Source: Flammeovirga sp. SJP92
GTDB lineage: Bacteria > Bacteroidota > Bacteroidia > Cytophagales > Flammeovirgaceae
Direction: 5' to 3'
Length of the DNA stretch: 64,000 nucleotides
NCBI RefSeq assembly: GCF_001583495.1
Contig: NZ_LQAQ01000123.1
Location: forward strand, 48,042 to 112,041
Part shown: positions 56,289 to 64,000 of the stretch, in pieces
Numbering within the stretch: position 1 is the first letter of the stretch
Layout: every line of letters begins with the position of its first letter
Translations under genes and position numbers: made by a program
The notes under the pieces: model-generated
The model's input: the letters and a program-made list of their open reading frames with translations, nothing else
Told to the model about the DNA's origin: nothing
The model's database searches: none

Positions 56289-56387
56289 TCATAGTCTCTT
56301 CCGTTATCTTAATTATTGGATCTCTGTAGTAGGGTAGCCTGCTACGCAAATGATACGCCTGCTAGTACTTAAATGAACAAGCACAAA

Positions 56388-56425
56388 AAAACAGCCTTTC
56401 AAACTAAAAATCTGAAAGGCTGTTT
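56388..56425 (-). terminator. Terminator shared by the DUF5060 gene and the SDR gene
   Basis: AAACAGCCTTTCA pairs with TGAAAGGCTGTTT. On the minus strand it is followed by TTTTTTTGTGC, so it mainly serves the SDR gene. Confidence 0.85.
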
Positions 56426-56446
56426 CTATTTATAACATCAAATAAT

Positions 56447-57988
56447 TTACCAATCTATAGGGAAATAATCCTTCAAGAATTTACCCGACCAATGTTTTCC
56501 TGTATTAATACCGTCAATCAATGGATCTAAAACCCTAGCGGCACCATCCACAATATCCAAAGGAGGTTGGAAATCATGAACTTCTTGTTTCTTTGCAGAA
56601 ATATGAGCAGGATCTTCATCCGTCACCCAACCCGTATCTACAGCATTCATATAAATACCATCCTTAGCAAGTGTGCCTGCAGAAGTATGCGTCAACATAT
56701 TTAATGCAGCCTTTGCCATATTTGTATGAGGGTGTCTGTCTTCTTTATGGAAACGGTGGAATTTACCTTCCATCGCAGAAACGTTGATAATATGCTTTTT
56801 CCCAGTACTATCATTCTGCATCAACTTCGATAAACGGTTACAAAGCACAAAAGGAGCAATAGAGTTCACCAATTGTACTTCCACCATTTCAGGAGTTTCA
56901 ATTTCACCAATTCTCAAACGCCAGCTGTTTGTTTTTCGAAGATCGACCTGTTGTAAATCCACATCAAGTTTCCCTTCTGGGAACACCTCTTTTGTTTGGA
57001 TAGAATTATCAAAACTATAAGGGATCTGAGATAACTTAGCTGATGCTCTAATACCAATGCCAGCTTCAGTTGTACTCCACTTTACAGGAAGTCTCCTATT
57101 TTTAGCACTAGAACTTCCATCAGAAAGTTCGCCCAACTGTTCTAAACAGTAATGATGTTCTGATAAAAGATGTTGCGTATCGCTATCCAAAGCAGCAAAA
57201 GGCTTCTCTTCATCCTCCATCATATGAGCATAAAACCCAGAAGGACGTCTTACGGTTTGAGCGGCATTATTAATTAGAATATCCAATCGACCATATTTCT
57301 GCTCAATGTAGTTACAGAAAATTTCAACACTTGGAATATGTCTTAAATCTAAGCCATGGATCTTTAAACGATCTTTCCAAATATGGTAATCTTCCTCTTT
57401 AGAAAAACGTTTGGCAGAGTCCACTGGGAAACGCGTGGTTGCCACTACGGTAGCACCTGAACGAAGAAGGATTAATGTAATATGATAACCAATCTTCAAT
57501 CTTGATCCTGTGACTACGGCAATCTGACCTGTTAAATCAGCTTCCTGGAAACGTTTTGCGTAATTGAAGTCGCCACATTCAGGACACATTTGATCATAGA
57601 AGTGATGCAATTGTGTATATTCCTTCTTACAAACATAGCAGTTTCTAGGTGATTCCAATTCAGGCATCTCTGTTGGGATATCCTGATCCTCCAAGATTTT
57701 TGGAGCAATGAAAATATGATTTTCTCTAGCACTTCTAATTCCTGTGAATTTTCTAGAGTGTTTATCTTTTTCCTGTTGCTTACGCTTTGCTGCGCGCTTT
57801 TTATCCTTTCTTCTGTTATCGAATTCCTCACGGTTTGGACGAGTCAAACGTCCTGCCGCCTTCATCAGCGCAATACGCTTTTCTTCAGGTAATTCATATA
57901 ACATATTGGTATTTTCAAGAATATCTTCTAAAATAGAAGTACACTTTTCAACCTCTTCAAGACTTATTTTTTTCTTCTCTTCCTCCAT
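56447..57988 (-). CDS. SDR-family protein with N-terminal zinc-ribbon and altered catalytic Tyr
   Basis: 513 residues, about twice the usual SDR length. Residues 1-90 are charged and helical; a zinc-binding pair follows, C117-YVC120 and C135-PEC138. The Rossmann start is [20 protein letters not shown] (residues 158-177), then [26 protein letters not shown], and the active-site area [14 protein letters not shown] ... [14 protein letters not shown]. At the YxxxK position Thr stands in place of Tyr, four residues before the Lys, while the Ser and Lys are present. It ends [18 protein letters not shown]. An NAD(P)-binding protein with unclear activity. No signal peptide. Confidence 0.85.
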   Translation of the reverse strand: MEEEKKKISLEEVEKCTSILEDILENTNMLYELPEEKRIALMKAAGRLTRPNREEFDNRRKDKKRAAKRKQQEKDKHSRKFTGIRSARENHIFIAPKILEDQDIPTEMPELESPRNCYVCKKEYTQLHHFYDQMCPECGDFNYAKRFQEADLTGQIAVVTGSRLKIGYHITLILLRSGATVVATTRFPVDSAKRFSKEEDYHIWKDRLKIHGLDLRHIPSVEIFCNYIEQKYGRLDILINNAAQTVRRPSGFYAHMMEDEEKPFAALDSDTQHLLSEHHYCLEQLGELSDGSSSAKNRRLPVKWSTTEAGIGIRASAKLSQIPYSFDNSIQTKEVFPEGKLDVDLQQVDLRKTNSWRLRIGEIETPEMVEVQLVNSIAPFVLCNRLSKLMQNDSTGKKHIINVSAMEGKFHRFHKEDRHPHTNMAKAALNMLTHTSAGTLAKDGIYMNAVDTGWVTDEDPAHISAKKQEVHDFQPPLDIVDGAARVLDPLIDGINTGKHWSGKFLKDYFPIDW

Positions 57989-58163
57989 AATGCTTCACTA
58001 CATAAAAAACATCGCCAAATATAAGGATTTCCGCCCAATAATAAGCCTCATTTTCAACTTAGACTCAAAAGATAAGTAAACTACAAGCCCAGTTAAAAAG
58101 AAGAATGGAAAAGAATTTTGAAAATTTTTTACAACAATAATTATTAGTGGTCTGCAGTTTAGG

Positions 58164-58763
58164 TTACAGACTATTCAATTTATACATTAAAGATGTTTTG
58201 ACAACATTCCATTCTGTATTCAAAATCGAGAAAACAACGGTATCACGTAGGTTGCCCGTTTTATCAATCGTATGATTTCTAAGAATACCATCTTGTTTTG
58301 CTCCTAAATTGGCAATGGCTCTTCTAGATTTCTGATTATGGAAATGAGTTCTAAACTCCACAGCAACACAACCTAAGATTTCAAAAGCGTACTGAAGCAG
58401 TAAATATTTACATTCCGTATTAACGGCGGTTCTCTGAAAAGATTTTGCGTACCATGTGTAACCAATTTCTACTCTTTTTACCTTTGAATTGGCATTAAGA
58501 AAGCGTGTGGAACCAATCACTTTTTGAGTTTCATTGTGAAAAACAGCAAAAGGAAGGCTTGTGTCATTATTAAATTGTTGGAATGCTGTTGAAATATAAT
58601 CTTCTATATCACTTTCAGAAGGAACACTGGTGTACCATAATCCCCATAAATTACCGTCTTTAGCGGCTTCAATTAATTCATCTTGATGCGTACTACTAAG
58701 AGGTATAAGTGTTACTGTATTTCCTTGAAGAGTAGTTTCATTTAGCCATTTGAAGTCCATCAT
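58164..58763 (-). CDS. GNAT-family N-acetyltransferase, RimJ/RimL-like
   Basis: 199 residues; the start has two adjacent ATGs (58763 or 58760). Family pattern: LQGNTVTLIPLSSTHQDELI, LPFAVFHNETQKVIGSTRFL, VEIGYTWYAKSFQRTAVNTE, KYLLLQYAFEILGCVAVEFR and NQKSRRAIANLGAKQDGILR, with the acetyl-CoA loop in the middle. It transfers acetyl groups to an amine, a protein N-terminus or a small molecule; the substrate is unknown. It appears to stand alone. Confidence 0.88.
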   Translation of the reverse strand: MMDFKWLNETTLQGNTVTLIPLSSTHQDELIEAAKDGNLWGLWYTSVPSESDIEDYISTAFQQFNNDTSLPFAVFHNETQKVIGSTRFLNANSKVKRVEIGYTWYAKSFQRTAVNTECKYLLLQYAFEILGCVAVEFRTHFHNQKSRRAIANLGAKQDGILRNHTIDKTGNLRDTVVFSILNTEWNVVKTSLMYKLNSL

Positions 58764-58897
58764 CTATATCGTTTGGTTCAAAGTGAAAATTAAGTAAATG
58801 ATGGAATAAAAACGAGAAAATTTAGCGAAGGTTGGTGGTTATAGATATGATTTAATGGTGAATCCGCCTAATTTTCTCGTTTGCATAGTGTTTATAA

Positions 58898-59068
58898 TTA
58901 AGCTTTACCTAAAAAACTCAATTGTTGAATACTAGAGGCAATATGCCCAGATCTGACAAGCATTGTTTTGGCTTTTTTTAAAATCGTTTTCACAGTGTCA
59001 GTTGGTCTGCAAATTACGGAGAGTATTCCTTCGTTTTTCGATACGGTGTATTTTACTTTAGCAATCAT
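58898..59068 (-). CDS. Small protein of 56 residues
   Basis: An ATG at 59066-59068 opens a frame beginning MIAKVKYTVSKNEGILSVIC, continuing RPTDTVKTILKKAKTMLVRS and ending QLSFLGKA. The first half is beta-like and the second is a basic amphipathic helix. No family recognised. It was found by reading the gap by eye. Codon use is ordinary for the region, and the frame is closed by TAA at 58898-58900. It lies between the GNAT gene and an inverted repeat. Confidence 0.5.
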   Translation of the reverse strand: MIAKVKYTVSKNEGILSVICRPTDTVKTILKKAKTMLVRSGHIASSIQQLSFLGKA

Positions 59069-59090
59069 GGTTGTGTGTTATTTATTGATA

Positions 59091-59149
59091 TTAGCATGTT
59101 TGGAATATTTCTCTAACTAAGAGAAAAAATTGTTTCAAAAATGCTCTAA
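59091..59149. repeat. Inverted repeat built from the dispersed palindromic repeat
   Basis: AGCATGTTTGGAATATTTCT against AGAAAAAATTGTTTCAAAAATGCT, the second part matching the dispersed repeat (TGTTTCAAAAATGCTCTAA at 59131-59149) with one change. The rest of 59150-59406 is A+T rich with nothing recognised, apart from a -7-like TAAATTTG at 59407-59414. Confidence 0.55.
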
Positions 59150-59420
59150 TATTGGATTAGAAGTTTCAAATTTTGAATTCCTAATTTTAGAAATTTTGAA
59201 CTTTAAAAGTTCAGGGTGTTGATAGGTTATTATACTATCAATATACGAAATTAATAGCAGTATAACGATGACTAAAATCTCTTCATAGTTGTTATTACAT
59301 TATTTCATTTCAGTGGTAATATGCTTATATATAATGATTTGTAATTTAAAAGAGTGACATTTTCTTACAATTGATATTATCTCATATAAAGGATATTATT
59401 AATCACTAAATTTGAAAAAA

Positions 59421-59552
59421 ATGGAGGACCTATTGGATCTGTATACAGTCTCTACGGTAGGAGGGGAAGCAATAAAAACATTAGTAATGACAATCGGTGC
59501 ACTATGGGTTTTGAGAAGACAAAAGAAGGAAAAGCAGAACCTATTAGAGTAA
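59421..59552 (+). CDS. Tiny single-span membrane protein of 43 residues
   Basis: ATG 59421 follows a purine run (GAAAAAA) and TAAATTTG at 59407-59414, a match to the Bacteroidota -7 box. The product begins MEDLLDLYTVSTVGGEAIKT, then has a short hydrophobic helix (LVMTIGALWVL) and a very basic end (RRQKKEKQNLLE), so it would sit in the inner membrane with its tail in the cytoplasm. Function unknown. A copy of the dispersed palindromic repeat follows 17 bases after the stop. Confidence 0.5.
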   Translation: MEDLLDLYTVSTVGGEAIKTLVMTIGALWVLRRQKKEKQNLLE

Positions 59553-59568
59553 TTGAAGATGAATATAT

Positions 59569-59594
59569 AAGAGATGTTTCAAACATACTCTAAA
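59569..59594 (+). repeat. Copy of dispersed palindromic repeat
   Basis: AAGAGATGTTTCAAACATAC followed by TCTAAA. It differs from the 19238 copy at one position (ATACT for ATGCT). It follows the stop of the tiny membrane protein gene. Confidence 0.65.
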
Positions 59595-59719
59595 GAAACT
59601 TAATTGTTAAGGGTATTACATAAAAGGGGTAATATGATTTTTTTAGCTGTTTTTGATACTTATTTTTTTAACTAGAAAGCACAAAGGCTGGAATTAAATT
59701 TCAGTCTTTTTTCATAAAA

Positions 59720-59750
59720 AAAAGACTGCTTTCCAAAAAAAACAGTCTTT
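59720..59750 (-). terminator. Terminator of the RHH-protein gene
   Basis: AAAGACTG pairs with CAGTCTTT. On the minus strand the stem is followed by eight T residues. A further CAGTCTTTT at 59702-59710 could form a competing stem. Confidence 0.7.
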
Positions 59751-59795
59751 CTTAATGCGAAAACAAGATTTCCCTAGGTGTCTTTGTAAAAGCGA

Positions 59796-60230
59796 CTATT
59801 GAATCAAATCAGATTCAATTAAATTTCGGATATAATCCGACACTTTCATGCTTTTTTTCTTTGCTTGTTCTTCCAGTGCAGCGTATTCATCTTCTGACAT
59901 TCTGAAAGTAACAATCTTGTTAGAACCTCCCGTTTTTCGAGGCTTTCTCCCACGATGTTGGATAGCAATGCGATATTCTTCAAGAAAATCTCTTGTTGAT
60001 AATGCATAAGGTTTAACCCCGTCCACGTAAATCATTGAACCTTCCTCAGAGCCTTTCCATGAAGCTTTTCTTTTTGATGTGAAACTTTGGAAGAAAGCCT
60101 TCCTAGTTTCAAAGCTTTTTGTTTCACTGGCAGGCACGTCTTTCATAAACTCTTTCATAGATTTATTAGACTCTTTGGCCTGTTTATCGACTTCTTCAAA
60201 AGGTTTTTTGTAGTAAATGTACTTTGCCAT
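59796..60230 (-). CDS. Ribbon-helix-helix-type protein with long N-terminal extension
   Basis: 144 residues, no signal peptide. The last 45 residues match the ribbon-helix-helix style of relaxosome or antitoxin-like proteins: GSNKIVTFRMSEDEYAALEE then QAKKKSMKVSDYIRNLIESD. The first 95 residues are charged (KKPFEEVDKQAKESNKSMKE, RKAFFQSFTSKRKASWKGSE) and include a beta-like YVDGVKPYALSTRDFLEEYR. Probably a DNA-binding protein. No toxin, relaxase or plasmid gene is beside it. It diverges from the exonuclease I gene. Confidence 0.7.
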   Translation of the reverse strand: MAKYIYYKKPFEEVDKQAKESNKSMKEFMKDVPASETKSFETRKAFFQSFTSKRKASWKGSEEGSMIYVDGVKPYALSTRDFLEEYRIAIQHRGRKPRKTGGSNKIVTFRMSEDEYAALEEQAKKKSMKVSDYIRNLIESDLIQ

Positions 60231-60415
60231 ATGAGATATATTCGTATTACGTTATATACAAATAGATAATTTCTTTTTGCAATTCCAACTATTCAGCAAA
60301 AAATTCTGTGAATACATAAAAAAAAGTTTAATATTCATATCTTCACCTTAAATTATTTCAATAATTCTATACTTTTTATAGCTTCGTAACACACAATAAT
60401 CGAACGGTAATTTTT

Positions 60416-61879
60416 ATGAATACAACTTCATTTTTCTTTTATGATTATGAGACTTTTGGTAAAGATCCCAAAAAAGACAAAATCGCTCAATTTGCTGGAA
60501 TTAGAACTGATTTATCTTTTAACCCAATAGGGGACCCAATTGTTTTATACTGCAAACCTTCAAAAGATTTTTTGCCTGACCCTGAAGCATGTTTAGTGAC
60601 AGGTATTACACCTCAAATTGCTGAAGCTCAAGGTGTCAGTGAATATGAATTCATGGCAAGAATCAAAAATGAGTTGGGATTAAAGGGAACTTGTCATATT
60701 GGTTACAATAACGTTCGTTTTGATGATGAGTTTTCTCGTTTCGGGTTTTATAAAAACTTCATTGACCCTTACTCACACGAGTGGGCGGATCAGAATTCAA
60801 GATTGGATTTATTGGATATTATAAGGATGACATATGCATTGCGTCCTGAAGGAATTCAATGGCCTAAAAATGAGGACGGTTCCATCAACCTAAAACTTGA
60901 AAATTTATCTAAAGTAAACGGTATAGAACATGAAAACGCACACGATGCTTTGGCAGATGTGTGGGCTACTATACATATGGCTAAATTGGTAGAGAAAGTA
61001 AATCCCAAACTATTTAAATATGCCTTTGGCTTAAGAGATAAAAAAGTGACTCAAAAAATGGTTGAGGAGAGTATAGATACTATTTCTCCAATTCTTTACA
61101 TCACGCCTTTCGTTCCTCTAGTCAATGGACATTTATCTTTTTTTGTGCCTTTATCAAAGGATTTAAAAAATAATAACGCGTACAACGGTGTAGATGTATC
61201 TACTTCACCATTAGTACTGAAAGAACTGTCTGCTGATGAAATTCGAGACAAGCTGTATGAAAAGTCCAACGGAGATGAAAAAGTAATAAACAGACCTGGA
61301 TTAAGACAGGTAGTTATCAATAAATCTTCCATGTTTGTGACGCCAAAAACGTTAAATCCACAAAGAGCTCAATCTTTAGGAATTGATTTGGAAAAAATCA
61401 AAAAGCATCAGCAAGAGTTAGAAAAAATAATACAGGAGGATTCTTCGTTTATCAAAAAAATCAATGAGGTTTACAACACACCTTATCCAACAAATGAGGA
61501 TGTTGATGGGCAACTTTATGAAGGTTTTATCGGTGGGGATGATAAGAGGCTGGGCGATCGAATTACATCAATGGGAAAAACAGATCCAAGAAATCTTTCC
61601 TTGGAATATTTTCCATTCAGGGACGATCGCTTGAAAGAATTACTTTTCAGATACAAAGGTCGTAATTTTTACGATGCTTTGGAAGCAGATGAACTGAAGG
61701 TTTTTAAATCTTACTGTAGAGCAAAAGTGATCGACGGTTTTGGAGGAGGAACGCCAATGTCAGAATATGTTGAGAAAGTATCAGACATGCTCAATGCTTC
61801 CGAAAGTAATAGAGATAAAGGCATTTTAACTTCACTTTTGAAATACGCTGAACTATTAGAAAAAGAAATAAGCAAATAA
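60416..61879 (+). CDS. sbcB: Exonuclease I (exodeoxyribonuclease I, 3'-5' ssDNA)
   Basis: 487 residues, the normal size. DEDDh nuclease motifs are complete: FFFYD10-YE12-TFG, GTCHIGYNNVRFDDEFSRFG, and NGIEHENAHDALADVWATIH. The SH3-like and C-terminal helical regions follow (PFVPLVNGHLSFFVPLSK, DKRLGDRITSMGKTDPRNLS). It degrades single-stranded DNA from 3' ends and acts in recombination and mismatch repair. The stop overlaps the next start (TAATG), which suggests translational coupling to a gene not usually found with sbcB. Confidence 0.93.
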   Translation: MNTTSFFFYDYETFGKDPKKDKIAQFAGIRTDLSFNPIGDPIVLYCKPSKDFLPDPEACLVTGITPQIAEAQGVSEYEFMARIKNELGLKGTCHIGYNNVRFDDEFSRFGFYKNFIDPYSHEWADQNSRLDLLDIIRMTYALRPEGIQWPKNEDGSINLKLENLSKVNGIEHENAHDALADVWATIHMAKLVEKVNPKLFKYAFGLRDKKVTQKMVEESIDTISPILYITPFVPLVNGHLSFFVPLSKDLKNNNAYNGVDVSTSPLVLKELSADEIRDKLYEKSNGDEKVINRPGLRQVVINKSSMFVTPKTLNPQRAQSLGIDLEKIKKHQQELEKIIQEDSSFIKKINEVYNTPYPTNEDVDGQLYEGFIGGDDKRLGDRITSMGKTDPRNLSLEYFPFRDDRLKELLFRYKGRNFYDALEADELKVFKSYCRAKVIDGFGGGTPMSEYVEKVSDMLNASESNRDKGILTSLLKYAELLEKEISK

Positions 61880-63672
61880 TGAAATATTTTTACCTCAGTC
61901 TCATTTTAGTTTTCCTTTTTTCACTAGAAAACGTAAATGCTCAAGTTTTTAAATTTGAGAAGCCTAAACCATCAGAAAAAATAACAACAAAAGTTCTTCC
62001 TAATGGGAATAAAAATACAAGATGGAAGCAAGTTATTTTTAAAGAATCAAAAGTATCCAAATCCAATAGCTTGATTACTGATGCATTAATGGTTGATTTT
62101 GGAGTTATTGATGGAAAATCAAAAGAAGTGAACTTATTCTGTACTGGTGGGTTTTCTGATGCTGAGGTGGAGGTATTTTATGTAGGCAATACGGATTTTT
62201 TCTCTATAGATATAGATACAGTACAAAATGTTTGGCAAAAGTTTCATGAAACTAAGTTTATAAAAAGGCCATTAAAAGACTTGAAAGTCAAAATAAGAGC
62301 AAAGAATTTAGAAAAGGGGCAACATAAAGCTTTCCTTGCTTTTAGAATAGATAAGCAACTTTATCGAGTGGCATTAAAGTCAAAAACAAAGAATGCTGTA
62401 TTAAGTGATAGGGAAGATGTGAACTTGAATTTGGGACTTGTCGAAGCAGATTCAACAGGATTTACTGATTTTAGTTTTACAACTTTAGGCGAATTACCTC
62501 TAGAAGTACAGTATTCTGGAGATCATGACGCTTTTATTTTCATGATTGAAGGAGATACTATAAAGGAAAACGTAAAACAAACATTCGTTCCTTCTTCAGA
62601 TAGCCTTGTACTTTCATTTTTTCCTATTGCCACTATATTGGGTGATAAATATGGAGAACTGATTCTAAAAAATAATTATGTTGAGCAACACATTTTTATC
62701 ACAAGTAGAGTATCTAAAATTAGAGGAGAGATCTTCTGGAAAGATACTACAGCAGTACTTTCAGATAATATTACATTTGCTAAAGAAAAATTATATTCAC
62801 CATTAGACACAATTTGGTTGAATGCCTCCTTTTATAATGATAGTGATTATGATACTTTATTCACTATAGATTCTTTGATTGATATTCAATTACCACCAAG
62901 TTTAAAGTATCAGTGGAATGCAAAAAACATACAACCTCGATCTGCGGATGCCATACAAATTCCATTGACTTTGGTAAAATCATATGATTTGTCTAAAGAT
63001 CTAAAAGGAGAGATCACCGTAACAGTAAAAGAGGACTCTTCTTCCACATCACATAAATTTGAATACAAGCCATTTGAAAAGTTGATGAAGGAAGTTCAGA
63101 ATAATATACCAGAGAAATTACAGTTTACATCACACAAAGATACCTTCGAGATAAAGGTTCCGTTTTTGAATACAGGAAAAAATGCAGTATATCCTTCACC
63201 CAAAACCTTTATTAATGAGCTTCAAGTTCCAAAAGGCATACAAATGTATTATGGTACACCAAGAGTTCGTCCTTGGCAGAAAGGGTATGTATCTATTTAT
63301 TTGACACCTTATGATTCTATTAATTTTCATAAGACCAAGGTAGATACCCTTTCATTAAATATATATGGAACAAACACGACTACAAGTATTGAATTAATTC
63401 AACAGCCTTGGACAGAAATTCTAAAGGATTACCTAATGGAAATTGTCTTAGGGATTGTATTAATTATACTTATTGTTTTAGGTATTCTATCTCCAAGAAT
63501 TATTAGTCTCGTAAAATCTAAATATGCTGACTATAAAAAAGAGGTGGCATTAAAGCATAAAAAAGAATTGTATCAAGAAATGGAAGACCTTATGAAAGAG
63601 TCCTCTTTAGAAGATGTGTCCTTTAAAGAAGGCCTAACCTTTTTGAAAAAGGAATTAGATAAAAACGAATAG
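61879..63672 (+). CDS. Unknown exported protein with C-terminal membrane anchor, coupled to sbcB
   Basis: 597 residues. Signal peptide ends SLENVNAQ. A long beta-rich part with repeats in the style of Ig or ASH-like domains (ALMVDFGVIDGKSKEVNLFC, LNLGLVEADSTGFTDFSFTT) spans to about residue 515, then one membrane segment at about 520-540 (YLMEIVLGIVLIILIVLGIL) and a charged helical cytoplasmic tail (KHKKELYQEMEDLMKESSLE). The body is thus outside, the tail inside. No family recognised. The start overlaps the sbcB stop by one base and a terminator follows. Confidence 0.75.
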   Translation: MKYFYLSLILVFLFSLENVNAQVFKFEKPKPSEKITTKVLPNGNKNTRWKQVIFKESKVSKSNSLITDALMVDFGVIDGKSKEVNLFCTGGFSDAEVEVFYVGNTDFFSIDIDTVQNVWQKFHETKFIKRPLKDLKVKIRAKNLEKGQHKAFLAFRIDKQLYRVALKSKTKNAVLSDREDVNLNLGLVEADSTGFTDFSFTTLGELPLEVQYSGDHDAFIFMIEGDTIKENVKQTFVPSSDSLVLSFFPIATILGDKYGELILKNNYVEQHIFITSRVSKIRGEIFWKDTTAVLSDNITFAKEKLYSPLDTIWLNASFYNDSDYDTLFTIDSLIDIQLPPSLKYQWNAKNIQPRSADAIQIPLTLVKSYDLSKDLKGEITVTVKEDSSSTSHKFEYKPFEKLMKEVQNNIPEKLQFTSHKDTFEIKVPFLNTGKNAVYPSPKTFINELQVPKGIQMYYGTPRVRPWQKGYVSIYLTPYDSINFHKTKVDTLSLNIYGTNTTTSIELIQQPWTEILKDYLMEIVLGIVLIILIVLGILSPRIISLVKSKYADYKKEVALKHKKELYQEMEDLMKESSLEDVSFKEGLTFLKKELDKNE

Positions 63673-63698
63673 TGAACACCCATTTGGTAGTTCTTTAA

Positions 63699-63744
63699 AA
63701 GCACTTTATGTTTTCTTGAAAAAAGATTCATAAAGTGTTTTTTG
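63699..63744 (+). terminator. Terminator after the sbcB operon
   Basis: AAGCACTTTATG pairs with CATAAAGTGTTT around a longer loop, followed by TTTTTTG. Confidence 0.65.
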
Positions 63745-63835
63745 TGTATCTCTTTGATGATTAGGTATTTAATGAAGAATAAAAATGAAGAATCTATGAA
63801 CTTAACGTGCATTTAGAAATTACTTTCACCTAAAG

Positions 63836-63866
63836 TTTGGAAATCTAAATCTTCGCCTTACCTTTG
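63836..63866 (+). promoter_or_regulatory. Bacteroidota housekeeping promoter (TTTG-N19-TANNTTTG)
   Basis: TTTG at 63836-63839 and TACCTTTG at 63859-63866 are separated by exactly 19 bases, an excellent match to the consensus of the Bacteroidota primary sigma factor. Transcription should start near 63872, running toward the right edge. Confidence 0.75.
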
Positions 63867-64000
63867 CATCCGTCTTCAGAAGGAAGGTACTGAAAAAAAC
63901 ACGTAGGGGTTATCCTATGTGATAACCCGATTCAGGGTGATTGATATAATGAAAAGGTATTTGATTCAGTTGAAAATCAGCAATGCAAATTAAGTTTCTA
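63867..64000 (+). ncRNA. Structured leader or small RNA with two exclusive hairpins and a possible leader peptide
   Basis: Two stems overlap and cannot both form: CACGTAGG (63900-63907) with CCTATGTG (63914-63921), and GGGTTATC (63907-63914) with GATAACCC (63921-63928). A 14-codon frame, MKRYLIQLKISNAN, begins at ATG 63949. No gene is seen before the window ends. It could be an attenuator or riboswitch-type leader of the next gene, or an independent RNA. It does not match a class I recognise. Confidence 0.4.

Noticed and set aside
59796..60230. Toxin-antitoxin or plasmid mobilisation locus
   Set aside because: The ribbon-helix-helix segment alone is compatible, but no toxin or relaxase gene is adjacent.
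1..64000. rRNA or tRNA genes
   Set aside because: I looked for conserved rRNA stretches and tRNA arm motifs while reading and saw none; a covariance search would settle it.

Overview
The window looks like the chromosome of a marine, algal-polysaccharide-degrading member of the Bacteroidota, most like Flammeovirga or a close relative (Cytophagales). Evidence: A+T-rich DNA; two SusC/SusD pairs; many lipoproteins with a Cys a few residues after a hydrophobic leader; a type IX secretion sorting tail on a GH86-like agarase; formylglycine sulfatases; and a TTTG-N19-TANNTTTG promoter near the right end. The genus is inferred from gene content only. No rRNA or tRNA gene was seen.

Layout. 1-10.8 kb: a polysaccharide utilisation locus with a truncated two-component-type propeller sensor, a sulfatase, and a divergent SusC, SusD and surface lipoprotein operon closed by a hairpin terminator. 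11-14 kb: small envelope genes (unknown lipoprotein, YdcF-type protein, DUF4493-like lipoprotein). 14-18.5 kb: a normal sulfatase divergent from a sulfatase homologue that has lost its catalytic Cys and several ligands and carries a C-terminal PDZ-like domain; between them lies a 206-bp inverted-repeat element. 18.7-19.2 kb: a G+C-rich array of about 18.5 copies of a 23-bp unit. 21.5-27 kb: a TonB-dependent receptor with a beta-helix lipoprotein, then a phospholipase D-like lipoprotein. 27.6-36 kb: M16 peptidase, SusC, SusD and two lipoproteins in tight order, which suggests peptide or protein uptake rather than glycan uptake. 36.1-37.6 kb: a complete IS3-family insertion sequence. 38.4-45.9 kb: a minus-strand set resembling Planctomycetes cassettes (DUF2231/cytochrome/LRR, NHL propeller, DUF1501, cytochrome-DUF1549-LamG-DUF1553). 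46-47.7 kb: a TPR membrane regulator with a LuxR-like helix-turn-helix. 48-56.3 kb: a red-algal galactan module (GH3, GH86-CBM6 with T9SS tail, GH16, DUF5060 hydrolase). 56.4-63.7 kb: housekeeping or unassigned genes (zinc-ribbon SDR, GNAT, two tiny proteins, RHH protein, exonuclease I, coupled membrane protein). The right edge starts a transcript with a structured leader.

Working together: the GH86 and GH16 enzymes would cut agar- or porphyran-like chains outside the cell, sulfatases remove sulfate esters, SusC/D import oligosaccharides, and the GH3 and DUF5060 enzymes finish them; the propeller and TPR proteins are the likely sensors. Mobile or repeated DNA is frequent: the IS3 element, two large quasi-palindromes, a dispersed 22-nt palindrome family (six sites), a 33-nt dispersed repeat and the 23-bp array.
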